Positions 1 to 6,227 are shown, counted from the first letter of the stretch. The stretch is DNA of 11,878 bases from Phenylobacterium sp. (GCA_019264505.1 JAHUZY010000396.1:1-11878), one strand, 5' to 3'. Notes: a model not told the origin generated them from the letters alone. Translations and numbers: made by a program.

Positions 1-89
1 GCGCAGGGCCAGCCGCCCGTGACGTGGTCACCGGATCAGGGACGGGCGGGGTGGGGTGCGGCGTGTCGACCACTGGCTCTCTCGTGCGG

Positions 90-104
90 CTAACGCCAGT
101 TTAA
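90..104 (+). promoter_or_regulatory. Putative CtrA-binding box upstream of divK
   Basis: The sequence reads CTAAC-N6-TTAAG, or CTAA-N7-TTAA, one mismatch from the TTAA-N7-TTAA core recognised by the cell-cycle regulator CtrA in Caulobacter. It ends 80 nt before the divK start codon. In CtrA-activated promoters this box usually overlaps the -35 region, which would put a transcription start near 125-135 and give a 5' leader of about 50-60 nt. CtrA control of divK is described for C. crescentus; its operation here is inferred from the site and its position. No strong sigma-70 -10 box is visible downstream. Confidence 0.6.
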
Positions 105-148
105 GGATATCCGTGGGATCAATGGAACCAAAGGTGGGGTCGGCGGCA

Positions 149-153
149 GATTC
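149..153. promoter_or_regulatory. GANTC (CcrM methylation) site in the divK leader
   Basis: GATTC matches GANTC, the target of the alphaproteobacterial cell-cycle methyltransferase CcrM. It lies 45 nt after the CtrA-like box and 32 nt before the divK start. One such site in a 180-nt region can occur by chance, so only the motif is certain; a regulatory role is inference. Confidence 0.35.
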
Positions 154-184
154 GCTGGCCGACAAGAGCATCGTCGGGATGACC

Positions 185-550
185 ATGGCCAAGAAGGTCC
201 TCATCGTCGAGGATAACGAGCTGAACATGAAGCTGTTTCATGATCTGCTCGATGCGCAAGGGTATGAGACCCTGCAGACCCGCGAAGGCCTGCAAGCCCT
301 CTCATTGGCCCGTGAGCACCGTCCCGACCTCATTCTCATGGACATCCAGCTGCCGGAGATTTCCGGGCTGGAGGTCACCAAGTGGCTTAAGGAAGACGAC
401 GAGCTGGCGCACATTCCCGTCGTCGCCGTCACCGCCTTCGCCATGAAGGGCGATGAGGAACGTATCCGCGAAGGCGGCTGCGAGGCCTACATCTCCAAAC
501 CGATTTCGGTGTCGCACTTCCTCGACACGATCCGCCGACTCCTGGGGTAG
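185..550 (+). CDS. divK: Single-domain response regulator DivK
   Basis: DivK is a cytoplasmic, polarly localised receiver protein. In Caulobacter it is phosphorylated by DivJ and dephosphorylated by PleC. DivK~P acts through DivL to lower CckA kinase activity, and so CtrA~P. The 121-residue product is one CheY-like receiver domain with no output domain. The phosphorylation pocket is complete: E9/D10, phospho-acceptor D53 in LILMD, T83 and K105 in the SKP motif. D90, the residue altered in the known cold-sensitive C. crescentus allele, is present. The sequence matches the recalled C. crescentus DivK almost throughout ([26 protein letters not shown]). The start at 185 gives MAKKV, matching the homologue, with GGGA six bases upstream. 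An ATG at 179 would add only two residues. pleD follows after 6 nt, so the two form an operon. Confidence 0.96.
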   Translation: MAKKVLIVEDNELNMKLFHDLLDAQGYETLQTREGLQALSLAREHRPDLILMDIQLPEISGLEVTKWLKEDDELAHIPVVAVTAFAMKGDEERIREGGCEAYISKPISVSHFLDTIRRLLG

Positions 551-556
551 GCCGCC

Positions 557-1921
557 ATGTCCGCACGCATCCTGGTCGTGGACGATATCGAGGCCAATGT
601 CCGGCTGCTCGAAGCCAAGCTGAGCGCCGAGTACTACGAGGTGCTGACGGCCTATGACGGCCCCACGGCGCTGGCCATGGCTGCGGCCGAACAGCCCGAC
701 ATCGTCCTGCTGGACGTGATGATGCCCGGCATGGACGGCTTCCAGGTCTGTCGCCGGCTGAAGGATGACCCCGAGACCCGCCATGTGCCGGTGGTGCTGG
801 TCACCGCCCTGGACGGCCGCGCCGACCGGATCGCCGGCCTTGAGGCCGGGGCTGACGAATTCCTGACCAAGCCCATCGACGACGTCATGCTGTTTGCCCG
901 GGTGCGCAGCCTGACCCGCCTGAAGACCGTCATCGACGAGCTGCGGGTGCGCGAGGCTTCGGGCCGCCGCATCGGCGTCATCGCCGGCGCAGGCTCCCGC
1001 CTGGGCGGCACAGGGGGCCGGGTGCTGATCGTCGATGATCATGAGCGCCAGGCCCAGCGGGTCGCCGCCGAGCTCTCCATCGAACACCGCCCGGTCATCG
1101 AGTCGGAGCCGGAAAAGGCCCTGCTGACGGCCCGCGGCCCTGTGGACCTGGTGATCGTCAACGTCACCGCCCGCAGCTTCGATGGCCTGCGCTTCTGCGC
1201 CCAGCTGCGCTCGGACGAGGCCACCCGCCACCTGCCCATCCTGGCCATAGTCGATTTTGACGAGCGGCCGCGGCTGATGAAGGCCCTGGACATCGGGGTC
1301 AACGACCTGCTGTCCAAGCCCATCGACCCCCAGGAGCTGTCGGCCCGGGCGCGCACCCAGATCCGCCGCAAGCGCTACACCGACTATCTGCGGGACAATC
1401 TCGACCATTCCCTGGAGCTGGCGGTCACCGACCAGCTCACCGGCCTTCACAACCGCCGGTACATGACCGGCCAGCTCGAAGCCCTGGTCAAGCGCGCCGC
1501 CCATGGGGGCGAGCCGGTGGCGGCCCTGCTGATCGACATCGACCACTTCAAGAAGATCAATGACGGCTACGGCCACGATGTGGGCGACGAGGTGCTGCGG
1601 GAATTCGCCGTGCGCCTGGCCTCAAATGTCCGGGCCGTGGACCTGCCTTGCCGCTATGGCGGCGAGGAGTTCGTGGTGGTCATGCCCGGCACCCGCATCG
1701 AGGACGCCGAACGCATCGCCGAGCGTATCCGTCTGCACGTGGCCGGCTCGCCCTTTCGGGTGGCCCACGGGACCGAGCTGCTGACCGCCACCATCTCCAT
1801 CGGCGTGGCCGCCACCCTGGGTCCCGACGACACCCCTGACACCCTGCTCAAGCGCGCCGACGAGGGCCTCTATGAGGCCAAGTCCTCAGGCCGCAACAAG
1901 GTCATATCCCGGGCGGCTTAA
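557..1921 (+). CDS. pleD: Diguanylate cyclase response regulator PleD
   Basis: PleD makes c-di-GMP from two GTP once its first receiver is phosphorylated and it dimerises. In Caulobacter it localises to the stalked pole and drives the swarmer-to-stalked transition. The product has 454 residues, the same as C. crescentus PleD. Receiver 1 (about 1-120) has D9/D10, acceptor D53 and a TKP lysine. Receiver 2 (about 153-275) is a pseudo-receiver: it keeps VDD near its start but has N202 where the acceptor Asp would be. The GGDEF domain (about 285-454) opens with TDQLTGLHNRRYM. It carries the active-site signature GGEEF at 368-372 and the inhibitory product-binding site R359-A-V-D362, so feedback inhibition by c-di-GMP is expected. 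The gene lies 6 nt after divK and is probably co-transcribed from the CtrA-linked promoter. The stop TAA at 1919-1921 is followed by a shared hairpin terminator. Confidence 0.97.
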   Translation: MSARILVVDDIEANVRLLEAKLSAEYYEVLTAYDGPTALAMAAAEQPDIVLLDVMMPGMDGFQVCRRLKDDPETRHVPVVLVTALDGRADRIAGLEAGADEFLTKPIDDVMLFARVRSLTRLKTVIDELRVREASGRRIGVIAGAGSRLGGTGGRVLIVDDHERQAQRVAAELSIEHRPVIESEPEKALLTARGPVDLVIVNVTARSFDGLRFCAQLRSDEATRHLPILAIVDFDERPRLMKALDIGVNDLLSKPIDPQELSARARTQIRRKRYTDYLRDNLDHSLELAVTDQLTGLHNRRYMTGQLEALVKRAAHGGEPVAALLIDIDHFKKINDGYGHDVGDEVLREFAVRLASNVRAVDLPCRYGGEEFVVVMPGTRIEDAERIAERIRLHVAGSPFRVAHGTELLTATISIGVAATLGPDDTPDTLLKRADEGLYEAKSSGRNKVISRAA

Positions 1922-1965
1922 AGGACCCGGGGTCTAAACGAGAACGAACCTAGGGACGAAACGCA

Positions 1966-1994
1966 AAACGCCCGGCTGATCCAGCCGGGCGTTT
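1966..1994. terminator. Bidirectional hairpin terminator between pleD and rpmG
   Basis: A perfect 13-bp inverted repeat (AAACGCCCGGCTG and its complement) surrounds a 3-nt loop. It sits 45 nt past the pleD stop and 27 nt past the rpmG stop. The A-run on the left arm becomes a U-rich tail on the minus strand (TTTTGCGTTT), so the structure looks stronger for rpmG. On the plus strand the tail is only GTTTCCTTGTT. It probably insulates the two convergent units. Confidence 0.88.
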
Positions 1995-2020
1995 CCTTGT
2001 TCGCGTGTGCGAAGGCGATC

Positions 2021-2188
2021 CTACTTGATCTTGCCTTCGCGGAATTCCACGTGCTTGCGCACGACGGGGTCGTACTTCTTCATGACCAGCTTGTCGGTCT
2101 TGGTGCGGGCGTTCTTCTTGGTCACGTAGAAAAAGCCGGTGTCCGCCGAGGAGTTCAGGCGGATTTTGATGGAAGCTGGCTTCGCCAT
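2021..2188 (-). CDS. rpmG: 50S ribosomal protein L33
   Basis: The 55-residue product ([28 protein letters not shown], ending EFREGKIK) is ribosomal protein L33, a small basic component of the large subunit near the E site. It contains no cysteine, so it is the zinc-independent (C-minus) form. An AGGA Shine-Dalgarno sequence lies about 8 nt upstream of the ATG. The reading frame is short but complete and of normal L33 length. A sigma-70-like promoter lies about 65-90 nt upstream and the hairpin terminator follows, so the gene is probably expressed as a single-gene unit rather than only by read-through from the pirin gene. Confidence 0.97.
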   Translation of the reverse strand: MAKPASIKIRLNSSADTGFFYVTKKNARTKTDKLVMKKYDPVVRKHVEFREGKIK

Positions 2189-2251
2189 GGTCGGTCCTCG
2201 CGGGGCCGGGCAAGCGCGCTTACCCCGGCAGTCATTTCGAATGAGCCGCGG

Positions 2252-2279
2252 ACAATACGAATCCGCAGACCAAAGTCAA
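2252..2279 (-). promoter_or_regulatory. Predicted sigma-70-type promoter of rpmG
   Basis: On the minus strand, TTGACT (2279-2274) is followed after 16 nt by TATTGT (2257-2252). These match the -35 and -10 consensus at 5 and 4 of 6 bases. The predicted start is near 2245, giving a leader of about 57 nt. A GANTC site (GAATC, 2259-2263) lies inside the spacer next to the -10 box, so CcrM methylation could influence it, though this is not shown. The promoter separates rpmG from the upstream pirin gene, which ends at 2302. Confidence 0.55.
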
Positions 2280-2301
2280 TGCGGGAGGGCGTCGTTTGAC
2301 C

Positions 2302-3135
2302 TCAGCCCCGAACCGCGGTCAGACGGCCCGTCTGATAGTCCAGCAAGGCCTGGCGGATCTCGTCCACGGTGTTCATCACGAACGGGCCGTGGGCGACGAC
2401 GGGTTCGTCGATGACGGGGGCGGCGTAGAAGAGGGCGCGGACGGGTGTCCTGGCGCTCACCGGCAGGACGTCATCGGCCTCGGCGGCATGGGCCCAGGCG
2501 TGCTGGTCAGCCTTCACGGCGTCCGAACCTGCCCCAACCTGCGCCTCGCCCTCCAGGACCAGCAGGAAGCCCCGCCAGCCGGCCTTGAGGGGCAGGGCCA
2601 GCGTCGCGCCCGCCTCCAGGCGAAGATCCATCAGGGCCAGCGGCCAGAGGCTGCCGTGGGCACGCGTCTGCCCGCCCAGCTCGCCGGCATAGAGCCTGGC
2701 CTCATAGCCCTCGCCGATGACTAGCGCGGCGTCGCTCGCCCGCTGGTCGCCATATCGGGCCGGCGTCATCTTCTTGGCCGCCGGCAGGTTCAGCCACAGC
2801 TGCAGGGAATGGACGCCCCGCGGCCCGGGCATCTCCGAATGCATCACCCCGCCGCCGGCGGTCATGAACTGGACGTCGCCGGCCTCCAGCTCGCCATGGG
2901 CGCCGGTGTGGTCCTCATGGATCATCTGGCCTTCGAGGATGAAGGTCACCGTCTCCATCCCCCGGTGCGGGTGGGTGGGGAAGCCGGCCGGCGGGGCGAA
3001 CCAGTCCTCGGCCAGGAACAGGAAGGGGCTGTAGGGCCCGTGTTCCTACGGGGCGATGATCAGGCGGTTCTGGTGGCGGGGACCCAGCACATTGCGGGGG
3101 CCGGCGGTCTCGATGCGGTCGATCGCAAGCGCCAT
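2302..3135 (-). pseudogene. Pirin family protein, interrupted by an in-frame amber codon
   Basis: Pirins are bicupin iron proteins; some bacterial members have quercetinase activity and others are regulators. Translation from the ATG at 3135 gives a 277-codon frame, normal for the family, with TAG at codon 30 (3048-3046) as the only interruption. The flanking sequence fits pirin on both sides: IDRIETAGPRNVLGPRHQNRLIIAP before it and SPFLFLAEDWFAPPAGFPTHPHRG after it. The next usable start is the ATG at 2958, which would give 218 residues. That product loses both histidines of the HPH iron-ligand motif but keeps the downstream His/Glu pair in VMHSEMP. No ATG, GTG or TTG codon lies between the stop and 2958. 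The ATG at 3135 is 4 nt after the FMN reductase stop, so the gene is the last of an operon. The gene is either recently inactivated, read through, or carries a sequencing error. Confidence 0.8.
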
Positions 3136-3139
3136 CGGC

Positions 3140-3697
3140 TCAGCCGTTCATCTTCGCGATCCAGGCGGCGAACTTGTCGCCCCAGCCCTCGATGAAGGCC
3201 TGGAACTTGGGATCGGAAAAGCCGCCGTCTGCCGTGTAATGGTCGTCCTTGTGGTTGAAATAGATCTGCGGCATGCCCATCACCGCCACATTGATGGCGG
3301 TCAGCACGTTGCGCAGGTCCACCTGGGCGGCCGCCGTGCCTACTGCGCCGGGCGTTGCGCCAGCGATGGCGGCGGGCTTGCCCGACCACACGCCCTGGCC
3401 CGGGGGACGCGAGGCCCAGTCGATGGCGTTCTTCAGCACGCCGGGCATGGAGCGGTTGTATTCCGGGGTCACGAACAGGACGGCGTCGGCGGCCTTGATG
3501 GCGTCCTTGAAGGCGATGACCGCAGCCGGCGGATCGGCCTCGTGGTCCTGGTTGTAGAGCGGCACATTGGCATAATCGACGATCTGCAGGTCGAGCTTTC
3601 CGGCGACGGTCTTGGCGATGGCCTGGGCCAGACGCCGGTTCACGGACTGGGCGCGAAGACTGCCGATGATGACGGCGACCTTGGGTCGATCGGACAT
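3140..3697 (-). CDS. NAD(P)H-dependent FMN reductase (flavodoxin-like fold)
   Basis: The 185-residue product belongs to the NADPH-dependent FMN reductase family (ChrR/YieF/SsuE-like). These are soluble dimeric flavoproteins that reduce quinones, chromate or free flavin with NAD(P)H. The N-terminal FMN phosphate loop is visible as IGSLRAQSVNRRLA (11-24). The family signature around the isoalloxazine ring is TPEYNRSMPGVLKNAIDW (77-94). Length is normal and there is no signal peptide. A GGAG Shine-Dalgarno sequence precedes the ATG. It lies 19 nt after the Nudix gene and 4 nt before the pirin gene, so the three are probably one transcript. Family membership is secure; the physiological substrate cannot be read from the sequence. 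Confidence 0.9.
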   Translation of the reverse strand: MSDRPKVAVIIGSLRAQSVNRRLAQAIAKTVAGKLDLQIVDYANVPLYNQDHEADPPAAVIAFKDAIKAADAVLFVTPEYNRSMPGVLKNAIDWASRPPGQGVWSGKPAAIAGATPGAVGTAAAQVDLRNVLTAINVAVMGMPQIYFNHKDDHYTADGGFSDPKFQAFIEGWGDKFAAWIAKMNG

Positions 3698-3716
3698 GCG
3701 GACTCCTGGATGGTTT

Positions 3717-4427
3717 CTAGAGGTGGCCGAGCTTATGGCCCTTCACCCCGAAACGCATATAGGGGGACGGACGCTCCGGATCATCCAGCCGAAGCACCGC
3801 TTCCTTGATCATGGTCCGCGTGACCATGGGCAGCTCAAGGCCCAGCGCATCGTCGAAATCGACCCAGGCGATCTCCTCCAGCTCCCCGCAGTCGGGCTGG
3901 CGATCCAGGCTGATCAGCCGCTCGGCGTCGGCCATCAGGAACCAGGTGTCGAACCGTTTGGCCAGCATGGGCGGAGTCACCGCCCGGGCGATGATCTCCA
4001 TGGCCTCCAGATCGGCCATGGCCCCTTGCGCCAGAAACTCCCGCCAGGGACCGACGCCGGGCCTCGGCGGGGCCTTCTTGGCCAGCAGGAGCCCCGCCTC
4101 CTCGAAGGTCTCGCGGATGGCCGCCATGGCCAGCGCCCGGCCGCGGCCAGGCTTGATGTGCCGGTCGAACTTGGCCGCCACCTCGGGCCGCAGGTCGGTG
4201 GCGTGGGGGGCGCGGAAGTCGGCCCGGTCGATCCGCCCGCCGGGAAACACCCACAGATTGGGCATGAAGTCATGGCCGCTGTTGCGCTTGCCCATCAGGA
4301 CCCGCGGCTTGGCGGCGTCCCGGCGGACCAGGATAATGGTCGCCGCATCCCGCGGCTTCACGGCTCGGGCGCCTTCGGGGCGCATCCGGCCGCCCTCGGG
4401 GCGGCGGGGAATCTCTGCGTCAGTCAT
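3717..4427 (-). CDS. Nudix family hydrolase
   Basis: The 236-residue product hydrolyses a nucleoside diphosphate linked to some other group X, with Mg2+ bound by the Nudix helix. The Nudix elements are FPGG (61-64) and the helix segment AAIRETFEEAG (102-112), with R105, E106, E109 and E110 as expected metal-site residues. About 30 residues separate the GG from the REXXEE part, so the classical GX5E portion is not present in its usual spacing. This layout recalls NUDT19-like Nudix proteins, which act on CoA species, but substrate is unproven. The start is uncertain: the ATG at 4427 has no clear ribosome site, and the ATG at 4385 (residue 15) is an alternative. It heads an operon with the FMN reductase and pirin genes. 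Confidence 0.88.
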   Translation of the reverse strand: MTDAEIPRRPEGGRMRPEGARAVKPRDAATIILVRRDAAKPRVLMGKRNSGHDFMPNLWVFPGGRIDRADFRAPHATDLRPEVAAKFDRHIKPGRGRALAMAAIRETFEEAGLLLAKKAPPRPGVGPWREFLAQGAMADLEAMEIIARAVTPPMLAKRFDTWFLMADAERLISLDRQPDCGELEEIAWVDFDDALGLELPMVTRTMIKEAVLRLDDPERPSPYMRFGVKGHKLGHL

Positions 4428-4474
4428 GAAACAACTGTATGACCGCTCGGGGACGCAGAGGAAGCATGACGTTA

Positions 4475-4489
4475 GGGCAGGCTTTGCCC
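4475..4489. terminator. Small hairpin after the toxin gene
   Basis: GGGCA and TGCCC form a 5-bp stem with a 5-nt loop, 27 nt beyond the toxin stop on the minus strand. There is no U-tract after it, so termination is doubtful. It lies in the 89-nt gap that must also hold the promoter of the Nudix operon, for which I see no convincing -35/-10 pair. Confidence 0.2.
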
Positions 4490-4516
4490 GCTATCCTCGC
4501 TAAACAGGGGTCTCAG

Positions 4517-4951
4517 CTAAGTGCGCTTCACAGCGCGCGCGAGCCGGAGCTCGATGGCCCGGGCGAGCTTGTCGCGAACCTGCGTGAACAGCCCTGCTGG
4601 CAACAGCCCATAGGCGACAGAGGAGGCGTCGCCCGGATTTCGGGGACGAAGGTCTGGGCCAGGCCAGATGAAGCGGTTCGCTTCTGTGACGATGATCCAA
4701 GAGGGTTGATCGTCCAGGCCAAGCCGGGCCTTGGTCGCCGCTGGAATTTCGACCGCGAGCTCGGGAACTCCGGGGGGCGTGTGGGTCACGGGGAGGACGA
4801 TGACGACGGTGTCGCCTTGATCGTCCTCGGTGGTCATCACAATAGCGCAGGGACGGTCCTTCTCACCTTCCTCCTGACCGCGGTCCGCCTGTTCACGCCA
4901 AAGGAACGAATAGCGGACGACGAGCCCGGGCTCGGGTTTCGGGAAGGCCAC
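4517..4951 (-). CDS. PemK/MazF-like toxin of a type II toxin-antitoxin module
   Basis: The 144-residue product resembles the alphaproteobacterial PemK-like branch of the MazF/CcdB fold, whose characterised members are mostly mRNA interferases. Visible family features are the N-terminal PGLVVRYSFLW strand (8-18), the KDRPCAIVM segment (31-39, corresponding to the conserved R-P-A-V of MazF), the VIVLPVTH strand (50-57) and the C-terminal AYGLLPAGLFTQVRDKLARAI helix region. It is longer than a typical MazF (about 110 residues). The start is GTG at 4951, 6 nt after the antitoxin stop, without a strong Shine-Dalgarno, which suggests translational coupling and lower toxin yield. The partner upstream is Phd/YefM-like. 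Toxin activity is inferred from fold and context, not from identified catalytic residues. Confidence 0.75.
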   Translation of the reverse strand: MAFPKPEPGLVVRYSFLWREQADRGQEEGEKDRPCAIVMTTEDDQGDTVVIVLPVTHTPPGVPELAVEIPAATKARLGLDDQPSWIIVTEANRFIWPGPDLRPRNPGDASSVAYGLLPAGLFTQVRDKLARAIELRLARAVKRT

Positions 4952-4957
4952 GCCGGG

Positions 4958-5212
4958 CTATTTCAGTTCGTGATCGAATGCGGCTGAGCCGGCGGCGGGC
5001 TGGGTGGCCCTGATGGCCTGGAGATCGGCGTCGGTAAAGTCGTCGAGACTGAGAACCTCGCGGTCCCGGCGCTTGAGCCGATGATACTCATCGGCTGAAA
5101 TCACGACGGTGCGGTCCCGCCCGTTGCGGGTGACCGTGACAGGCTGCTGCAAAGCAATGTCCTGATAATGCCCCGGGTTCTTTTGAAACTCCGTCGCGCT
5201 GATCCGAACCAT
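4958..5212 (-). CDS. Phd/YefM family antitoxin
   Basis: The 84-residue product matches the Phd/YefM antitoxin fold. The N-terminal half is a DNA-binding dimerisation domain (VRISATEFQKNPGHYQDIALQQPVTVTRNGRDRTVVISADEYHRLK, about 2-47). The acidic C-terminal tail (SLDDFTDADLQAIRAT, about 55-70) would bind and neutralise the toxin. ATG at 5212 is chosen because GGAGG (5225-5221) lies 8 nt upstream; a GTG at 5218 would be only 2 nt from that site. Antitoxins of this family repress their own promoter, and TACGTA repeats lie just upstream. The toxin gene follows after 6 nt. The pairing of a Phd-type antitoxin with a PemK-type toxin is a mixed module, consistent with known partner shuffling. Confidence 0.88.
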   Translation of the reverse strand: MVRISATEFQKNPGHYQDIALQQPVTVTRNGRDRTVVISADEYHRLKRRDREVLSLDDFTDADLQAIRATQPAAGSAAFDHELK

Positions 5213-5225
5213 ATCCACAACCTCC

Positions 5226-5264
5226 GTACATACGTAACTTACGCAAAATACGTAGACTTGGCAA
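5226..5264 (-). promoter_or_regulatory. Promoter and probable operator of the toxin-antitoxin operon
   Basis: On the minus strand TTGCCA (5264-5259, 5 of 6 matches to -35) is followed after 17 nt by TAAGTT (5241-5236, a weak -10). Two copies of the self-complementary hexamer TACGTA lie at 5231-5236 and 5249-5254, 18 nt apart, with a related TTACGC at 5240-5245. Repeated palindromes over the promoter fit cooperative autorepression by the Phd-type antitoxin. Promoter assignment is tentative; the repeats themselves are plain in the sequence. Confidence 0.5.
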
Positions 5265-5318
5265 GATGGATCGAATGAGCCCGCTCGATCCTCACCGCCC
5301 GCAGGGAAACCTGAGCGG

Positions 5319-5561
5319 TCACGACGCCGAGGCAGGGCCTCGGCAGACGAGTTGAAGATCCGCGTCAGGCTCTTGGTAGTGGAGTAGCCCCCATTGGGGA
5401 AAATCGATCATGACGCCACGGCCTAGATATGCCCATGCGCTTTCAGGGTGCTCATCGGTGTAGACCCCGTCGTCGATCGAGCCGACGACGCGCCCCATTC
5501 GGTCATCGCCAAGGGCTACGGTGTCGCTAACCATCATTGGTTCGCCATCAATGTAATGCAC
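5319..5561 (-). CDS. Small conserved-looking hypothetical protein (80 aa)
   Basis: I cannot assign a function. The 80-residue product (starting MHYIDGEPMMVSDTVALGDD, with GRGVMIDFPQWGLLHYQEPDADLQLV near the end) is acidic and rich in predicted beta-strand, with no membrane segment or signal peptide. It resembles small bacterial proteins I recall with a YLDG start and a GL-HY-EPD-DL ending, none of known role. The GTG start at 5561 is supported by GGAGG (5575-5571) 9 nt upstream. It is transcribed with the TPR gene upstream (168-nt gap) and the antitoxin gene downstream (106-nt gap). Its location in an accessory segment makes an immunity or stress role possible, but this is speculation. Confidence 0.72.
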   Translation of the reverse strand: MHYIDGEPMMVSDTVALGDDRMGRVVGSIDDGVYTDEHPESAWAYLGRGVMIDFPQWGLLHYQEPDADLQLVCRGPASAS

Positions 5562-5696
5562 CGAACTGATCCTCCGCAGAGCGGTGACCTTAGGCGGGAG
5601 GTGGATCCCTCGCTACTTGGACGGCCGGCAGCGTCCGCATTCTGCCAATATCCCGAGGGCAGCTCCTGGCGCCAAGCCGCGCCCTTGGCCGCGTCA

Positions 5697-5719
5697 GCTC
5701 GGGCCATCAGCCCGGGAGC
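5697..5719. terminator. Imperfect hairpin after the TPR gene
   Basis: GCTCGGGC pairs with GCCC and GAGC, interrupted by a 2-nt GG bulge, around a 5-nt loop. It lies 10 nt beyond the TPR gene stop on the minus strand. It lacks a U-run, so it is at best a weak or factor-assisted terminator, or an RNA-stabilising structure. The rest of 5562-5729 shows no coding signal I trust. Confidence 0.28.
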
Positions 5720-5729
5720 GAGCCCTAGC

Positions 5730-6227
5730 TCAACCGCGTTTGCGCTGGCGACAAGCCTCCAACATGTCAGCCTTACTTAGAAGGCCGTCCATCCATAGCC
5801 TTGCGTCATCAGTGACACGCTCGAGGTCTCTCTCCGCGTCTACCAAGCGGTCAAGCTTAATGTAACAGTGAGCTCGATATAGATAAGACGCTTCCACATA
5901 GTAATAGTTCTGGAGGCTGTCAGACAGCTCTATACATCTGGATAGTGCGTCCACCGCGTCGCCAAAATCTCCCACATCCATAAGCACCCGGGATAAATTG
6001 AAATGGTACGCAGGCTCACCCGGATCGATCTCGACGGCCCTCTTCATTGCTGAGAGAGCATCGGTGTGCCTTCTTGCCATCCCGTGGGCATAGGCCAACC
6101 TGTTCCATGATCGACCTGTGGCTGGAAAGCGAGCCACTAAGTCCTTGGCCAGACCGAGAGCGAGTTCGGGTTGTCGCCCTGCTAGGTCGTTAACTCTCGC
6201 GTCCTGCTCATCATCATACTCTTCCAT
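5730..6227 (-). CDS. TPR repeat protein of unknown function
   Basis: The 165-residue product is almost entirely tetratricopeptide-like helical repeats, which form protein-binding solenoids. Three units are visible: about 40-71 (SWNRLAYAHGMARRHTDALS), 73-104 (AYHFNLSRVLMDVGDFGDAV) and 112-143 (EASYLYRAHCYIKLDRLVDA). The N-terminus is acidic (EEYDDEQDA) and the C-terminus basic. There is no signal peptide or catalytic domain, so it is probably a cytoplasmic adaptor. ATG at 6227 is chosen because GGAGG lies 4 nt upstream; the same frame is open further upstream to an ATG at 6332, but that extension (MGCWGTGCERRYG) looks non-native. Base composition is much lower in GC than the neighbours (26 of 60 bases are G or C at 5881-5940), suggesting transfer. 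Partner unknown. Confidence 0.78.
   Translation of the reverse strand: MEEYDDEQDARVNDLAGRQPELALGLAKDLVARFPATGRSWNRLAYAHGMARRHTDALSAMKRAVEIDPGEPAYHFNLSRVLMDVGDFGDAVDALSRCIELSDSLQNYYYVEASYLYRAHCYIKLDRLVDAERDLERVTDDARLWMDGLLSKADMLEACRQRKRG

Noticed and set aside
1..89. End of an upstream gene at the left window edge
   Set aside because: Short open stretches exist in several frames but none carries a recognisable C-terminus, so no gene can be supported.
56..184. An N-terminal extension of DivK from ATG 56
   Set aside because: The extension has no similarity to DivK, covers the CtrA-like box, and the start at 185 reproduces the known N-terminus.
302..1576. A 424-codon minus-strand frame opposite divK and pleD
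   Set aside because: Antisense shadow of two clear response-regulator genes; no ribosome site and no recognisable domain.
1950..2213. An 87-codon minus frame overlapping rpmG
   Set aside because: It is an out-of-frame reading of the L33 gene; the correct frame gives an exact L33-type protein.
2302..2958. A complete 218-residue pirin starting at ATG 2958
   Set aside because: Homologous pirin sequence, including the HPH iron-ligand motif, continues in frame upstream to 3135 and is broken only by one TAG, so 2958 is an internal Met codon.
3612..4442. A 276-codon plus-strand frame opposite the Nudix gene
   Set aside because: Overlaps a complete Nudix hydrolase gene on the other strand and shows no motif of its own.
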